This document shows positions 6,489-8,533 of a DNA stretch of 8,533 nt, piece by piece. The translations under genes were made by a program, and so were the position numbers. Location of the stretch: positions 1 to 8,533 of the forward strand of contig CANRKN010000090.1 in NCBI GenBank assembly GCA_947631215.1, written 5' to 3'. Positions within the stretch are counted from its first letter, which is position 1, and every line of letters begins with the position of its first letter. The DNA is from an uncultured Oscillospiraceae bacterium. Its GTDB lineage: Bacteria; Bacillota_A; Clostridia; Oscillospirales; Oscillospiraceae. Below the pieces are notes generated by a model. It ran no database searches. It worked only from the letters and a program-made list of their open reading frames with translations, and was not told the DNA's origin.

Positions 6489-7254
6489 TCTTCATACTAT
6501 CCCCGTCGGTGACCTTCCCGGCCTTGAAGTCCCGGGGGGAGACGCCGTACTTCTGACGGAACTGCCGGGAGAAGTAGAGGGGGTCGTTAAAGCCGCACAT
6601 CCGGGCGGTCTCCGACACGTTCCCCCGACCGTACATGACGGCCAGGATGCTGGCGGCGTTTTCCAGCCGGCGGTTTTTGAGGTACTGTGCCGGGGTCATG
6701 CCCGTCTCACGTTTGAAGAGGCGCGTCAGGTACTCCGGGCTGAAGGGCAGGCTCTGGAGAAAGGCATGGAGATCGTAATTGCAGTCGGAGAAGTGCTGCA
6801 AAATGTCGTTTTCTATCTCCAGCACCACGCTGCTGCGCATATCCGCCGGCTGGCTGGTTTTTAAGTGCGCGGCGATGAGCTGGCCGTAGAGGGGCAGGAG
6901 CAGCGCCCCCGCGTCACCGGGGCTGGTGTAGTAATAATAGGCCGCGGTGAAGGCGTCTTTCAGGGAACCGTTAGGGTCCGCCTTGACGATCACCGGCTCC
7001 GTATAGGCCAGGGGCATATCTGAGATATTTAAATGCACGTTGGTGAAGCCCTCGTCGCTCCGGTTGGAGTGGGGGATATGGGGCGGGATGACGGCCACGT
7101 CGTTCTCGGCGTAGGTGAGCGTCCTGTCGTCAAAGACCAGCGAACCGCTGCCGGAGGTGCAGAAAATGAGCTCCCAGGTGGTGTGCATATGGCGGGACAC
7201 GCCGGTGGTGAGCGGATGGCGCCCCGCGTAGACGATGGAGTACACGCGCTTCAC
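6478..7254 (-). CDS. AraC-family transcriptional regulator with cupin sensor domain
   Basis: A 258-residue regulator. The N-terminal half (about 15-90) is an AraC-type cupin sugar-sensing domain: RHMHTTWELIFCTSGSG (21-37) carries the usual His residues and W-E, and NDVAVIPPHIPHS (51-63) closes the barrel. The C-terminal third carries two helix-turn-helix units, around 160-192 (SPEYLTRLFKRETGMTPAQYL) and 212-243 (NVSETARMCGFNDPLYFSRQF, ending in the family-typical GVSPRDF). It reads away from the ATPase gene at 7386 and towards the GH105 gene, so it probably activates one or both in response to pectic sugars. The start is GTG at 7254; AAAGGAG lies only 2 nt upstream, which is tight. A second GTG at 7247, three codons in and 11 nt from that site, is the alternative. 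No in-frame ATG exists before the upstream stop codon. The inducer is not deducible. Confidence 0.93.
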   Translation of the reverse strand: MKRVYSIVYAGRHPLTTGVSRHMHTTWELIFCTSGSGSLVFDDRTLTYAENDVAVIPPHIPHSNRSDEGFTNVHLNISDMPLAYTEPVIVKADPNGSLKDAFTAAYYYYTSPGDAGALLLPLYGQLIAAHLKTSQPADMRSSVVLEIENDILQHFSDCNYDLHAFLQSLPFSPEYLTRLFKRETGMTPAQYLKNRRLENAASILAVMYGRGNVSETARMCGFNDPLYFSRQFRQKYGVSPRDFKAGKVTDGDSMKTML

Positions 7255-7283
7255 GGCTCCTTTCCAAGGTTTTCTTTTTTATT

Positions 7284-7312
7284 ACTTTATCAAAATCCGT
7301 CGGTTTTGTCCA
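7284..7312 (-). promoter_or_regulatory. Possible promoter of the AraC-type regulator gene
   Basis: Read on the - strand, TGGACA (7312-7307) and TAAAGT (7289-7284) are separated by 17 bp, a fair sigma-A arrangement. It would start transcription near 7277 and give a leader of roughly 20-25 nt before GTG 7254. It lies in the only AT-rich intergenic stretch of the window. This is a by-eye match only. Confidence 0.45.
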
Positions 7313-7333
7313 TATGGATAATGAGGATATACA
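7306..7333 (+). promoter_or_regulatory. Possible promoter of the second ATPase gene
   Basis: TTGTCC (7306-7311) and TATACA (7328-7333) are 16 bp apart, which predicts a start near 7340 and a leader of about 45 nt. Its -35 element shares bases with the -35 of the divergent regulator promoter, so the two could compete or be controlled together. GATAAT at 7317-7322 is another -10-like word but lacks a good -35. Confidence 0.45.
7309..7318. promoter_or_regulatory. 10-bp perfect palindrome between divergent promoters (candidate operator)
   Basis: TCCATATGGA is its own reverse complement. After one mismatch (7308/7319), two further pairs match (7306-7307 with 7320-7321). It overlaps the -35 boxes of both predicted promoters, so a bound protein would affect both genes. 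AraC proteins more often bind direct repeats, so the binder could be a different, symmetric regulator. Function is inferred from position. Confidence 0.4.
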
Positions 7334-7385
7334 GCGCGAAGGCATAAGCCACAGCCGCAAATCCAATGAGTAAGGAGACAAGACT

Positions 7386-8465
7386 ATGTCGTACTTGACG
7401 CTGAAGGACATCAATAAGATCTACCCCAACGGCTACCACGCGGTCCACAACTTCAACATGGAGATCGAAAAGGGCGAGTTCATCGTCTTCGTGGGCCCGT
7501 CGGGCTGCGGAAAGTCCACCACGCTGCGCATGATCGCGGGCCTGGAGGACATCTCCAACGGCGAGTTTCTCATCAACGGCAAGCGCGCCAATGAGCTGGG
7601 GCCCCGGGAGCGGGAGATCGCCATGGTCTTCCAGAGCTACGCGCTGTATCCCCAGATGACCGTCTATGACAACATCGCCTTCGGCCTGACGCTGCAGGGC
7701 GTAGACGAGGACGTTATCGAGCAGAAGGTGAAGAACACCGCCCGCATCCTGGGCCTGACGGACTATCTGGACCGGCTGCCCCGGGCCCTGTCCGGCGGCC
7801 AGCGCCAGCGTGTGGCCATTGGCCGGGCCATCATCCGCAAGGTGGGCGTGTTCCTGATGGACGAGCCTCTTTCCAACCTGGACGCCAAGCAGCGCGTCAC
7901 CATGCGCTCCGAGATCGCCCAGATCCACCGGGAGACCGGCGCCACCACCATCTACGTCACCCATGACCAGACCGAGGCCATGACCCTGGCGGACCGCATC
8001 GTGGTCATGAAGGAGGGCTATGTCCAGCAGATCGGCACGCCCTATGAGCTGTACTTCCAGCCCGCCAACGTGTTCGTGGCCGGGTTCATCGGCGAGCCGC
8101 CCATGAACTTCGTCAAGGGCACCGTGAAGGGCGGCAAGCTGGACTTCGGCGGCAACGCCCTGGACCTCAAAATGAAGCTGGGGGACAAGACAGCCCAGTA
8201 CGAGGGCAAGGAAGTGGTCTTTGGCTTCCGGCCCGAGTCCATCGAGCTGGGCAAGGTGGACGGCGCCTACCAGATGGAGGCCATGGTGGAGCTCACCGAG
8301 ATGCTGGGCGACAACACCAATATCTACATCACCGCCGGCGAGGAGAAGGCCATTTTGAAGGTCGACCCCCATGACACGCCGGCCATCGACGAGAAGATCA
8401 CGTTCTCTGTCCCCGTGGAAAACGTCTATGTCTTTGACGGGGAGACCGAACTGGTTATCAAATAA
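7386..8465 (+). CDS. MalK/UgpC/MsmX-type ABC importer ATPase (second paralogue)
   Basis: A 359-residue cytoplasmic ATPase of the carbohydrate ABC-importer (CUT1) family. It contains Walker A GPSGCGKST (37-45), Q83 in the Q-loop followed by the usual YALYPQM, signature LSGGQRQR (135-142), Walker B VFLMDE (155-160), SNLD (163-166) and H193. The C-terminal regulatory domain has FRPESIEL (281-288) and VELTEMLGDNTNIYI (301-315). This is the canonical-looking copy. Its ATPase domain lines up without gaps with the 1471-2553 paralogue up to the shared PPMNF at 238-242, after which the two diverge strongly. AAGGAG (7372-7377) lies 8 nt before ATG 7386. It is the first gene right of the divergent promoter region and probably heads a new transcript with genes beyond the window. 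It could energise several sugar importers, as MsmX does in B. subtilis, or only the one encoded next to it. Confidence 0.95.
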   Translation: MSYLTLKDINKIYPNGYHAVHNFNMEIEKGEFIVFVGPSGCGKSTTLRMIAGLEDISNGEFLINGKRANELGPREREIAMVFQSYALYPQMTVYDNIAFGLTLQGVDEDVIEQKVKNTARILGLTDYLDRLPRALSGGQRQRVAIGRAIIRKVGVFLMDEPLSNLDAKQRVTMRSEIAQIHRETGATTIYVTHDQTEAMTLADRIVVMKEGYVQQIGTPYELYFQPANVFVAGFIGEPPMNFVKGTVKGGKLDFGGNALDLKMKLGDKTAQYEGKEVVFGFRPESIELGKVDGAYQMEAMVELTEMLGDNTNIYITAGEEKAILKVDPHDTPAIDEKITFSVPVENVYVFDGETELVIK

Positions 8466-8522
8466 GTCCAATGGTATTAAGTCAAGAGGGTGAATCACGG
8501 AAACAACAGAAGGAAACGCCAT

Positions 8523-8533
8523 AGGAGAGCTAT
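8523..8533 (+). promoter_or_regulatory. Ribosome-site-like sequence at the right edge; next gene probably starts here
   Basis: AGGAG at 8523-8527 is followed 4 nt later by the final bases AT (8532-8533), which would become ATG if the next base is G. The 57 bases between the ATPase stop and this site show no terminator hairpin, so the downstream gene is probably in the same operon as the second ATPase. This rests on a base outside the window. Confidence 0.35.

Noticed and set aside
7290..8522. 410-codon open frame on the - strand opposite the second ATPase
   Set aside because: It has the same shadow composition and lies antisense to a complete, motif-perfect ATPase gene.
8471..8524. Tiny ORF of 17 codons after the second ATPase
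   Set aside because: No ribosome site precedes it, and the composition and length are what chance would give.
1..8533. CRISPR arrays, tRNA/rRNA genes, insertion sequences, toxin-antitoxin or phage genes
   Set aside because: I saw no regularly spaced repeats, no cloverleaf or rRNA-like sequence, no transposase or integrase motifs, and no unassigned gap longer than about 155 bp.

Overview
The window is 8.5 kb of GC-rich bacterial DNA. Genes are tightly packed and mostly preceded by strong AAGGAG/GGAGG ribosome sites. MalK-type ATPases, an AraC-type regulator and intracellular pectin-oligosaccharide hydrolases occur together. This pattern fits a GC-rich gut Firmicute of the Clostridia, perhaps Oscillospiraceae. 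That assignment is inferred from gene style, not from a marker gene.

Layout on the + strand: (i) the 3' end of a gene, probably an ABC sugar-binding protein (1-219); (ii) a 154-bp spacer with two strong GC-rich hairpins; (iii) a compact run of two small four-helix membrane proteins (374-964 and 961-1458), a MalK-type ABC ATPase (1471-2553) and two more small four-helix membrane proteins (2556-3149 and 3156-3776); (iv) a cytoplasmic GH28 polygalacturonase-type hydrolase with an N-terminal FN3-like domain (3790-5358) and a GH105 unsaturated-uronyl hydrolase (5358-6488), whose stop and start codons overlap. All of (iii)-(iv) is probably one transcript. A convergent AraC-family regulator lies on the - strand (6478-7254), its 3' end overlapping the GH105 gene by 11 bp. 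A 131-bp divergent intergenic region with back-to-back promoter-like boxes and a 10-bp palindrome separates it from a second MalK-type ATPase (7386-8465, +). Another gene probably begins at the very end of the window.

Inferred function: import and intracellular breakdown of pectic oligosaccharides (oligogalacturonides and/or rhamnogalacturonan oligomers, including unsaturated ends made by lyases). Neither hydrolase has a signal peptide, so substrates must enter the cell as oligomers, which explains the ABC genes beside them. The AraC-type protein is the likely local sugar-responsive regulator.

The least explained part is the set of four small membrane proteins bracketing the first ATPase. 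None shows the EAA coupling motif or six-helix size of a normal MalF/MalG permease, and I recognise no family for any of them. No conventional permease is visible in the window. They may be accessory subunits of an importer whose permeases lie upstream, or an undescribed membrane assembly using its own diverged MalK paralogue.
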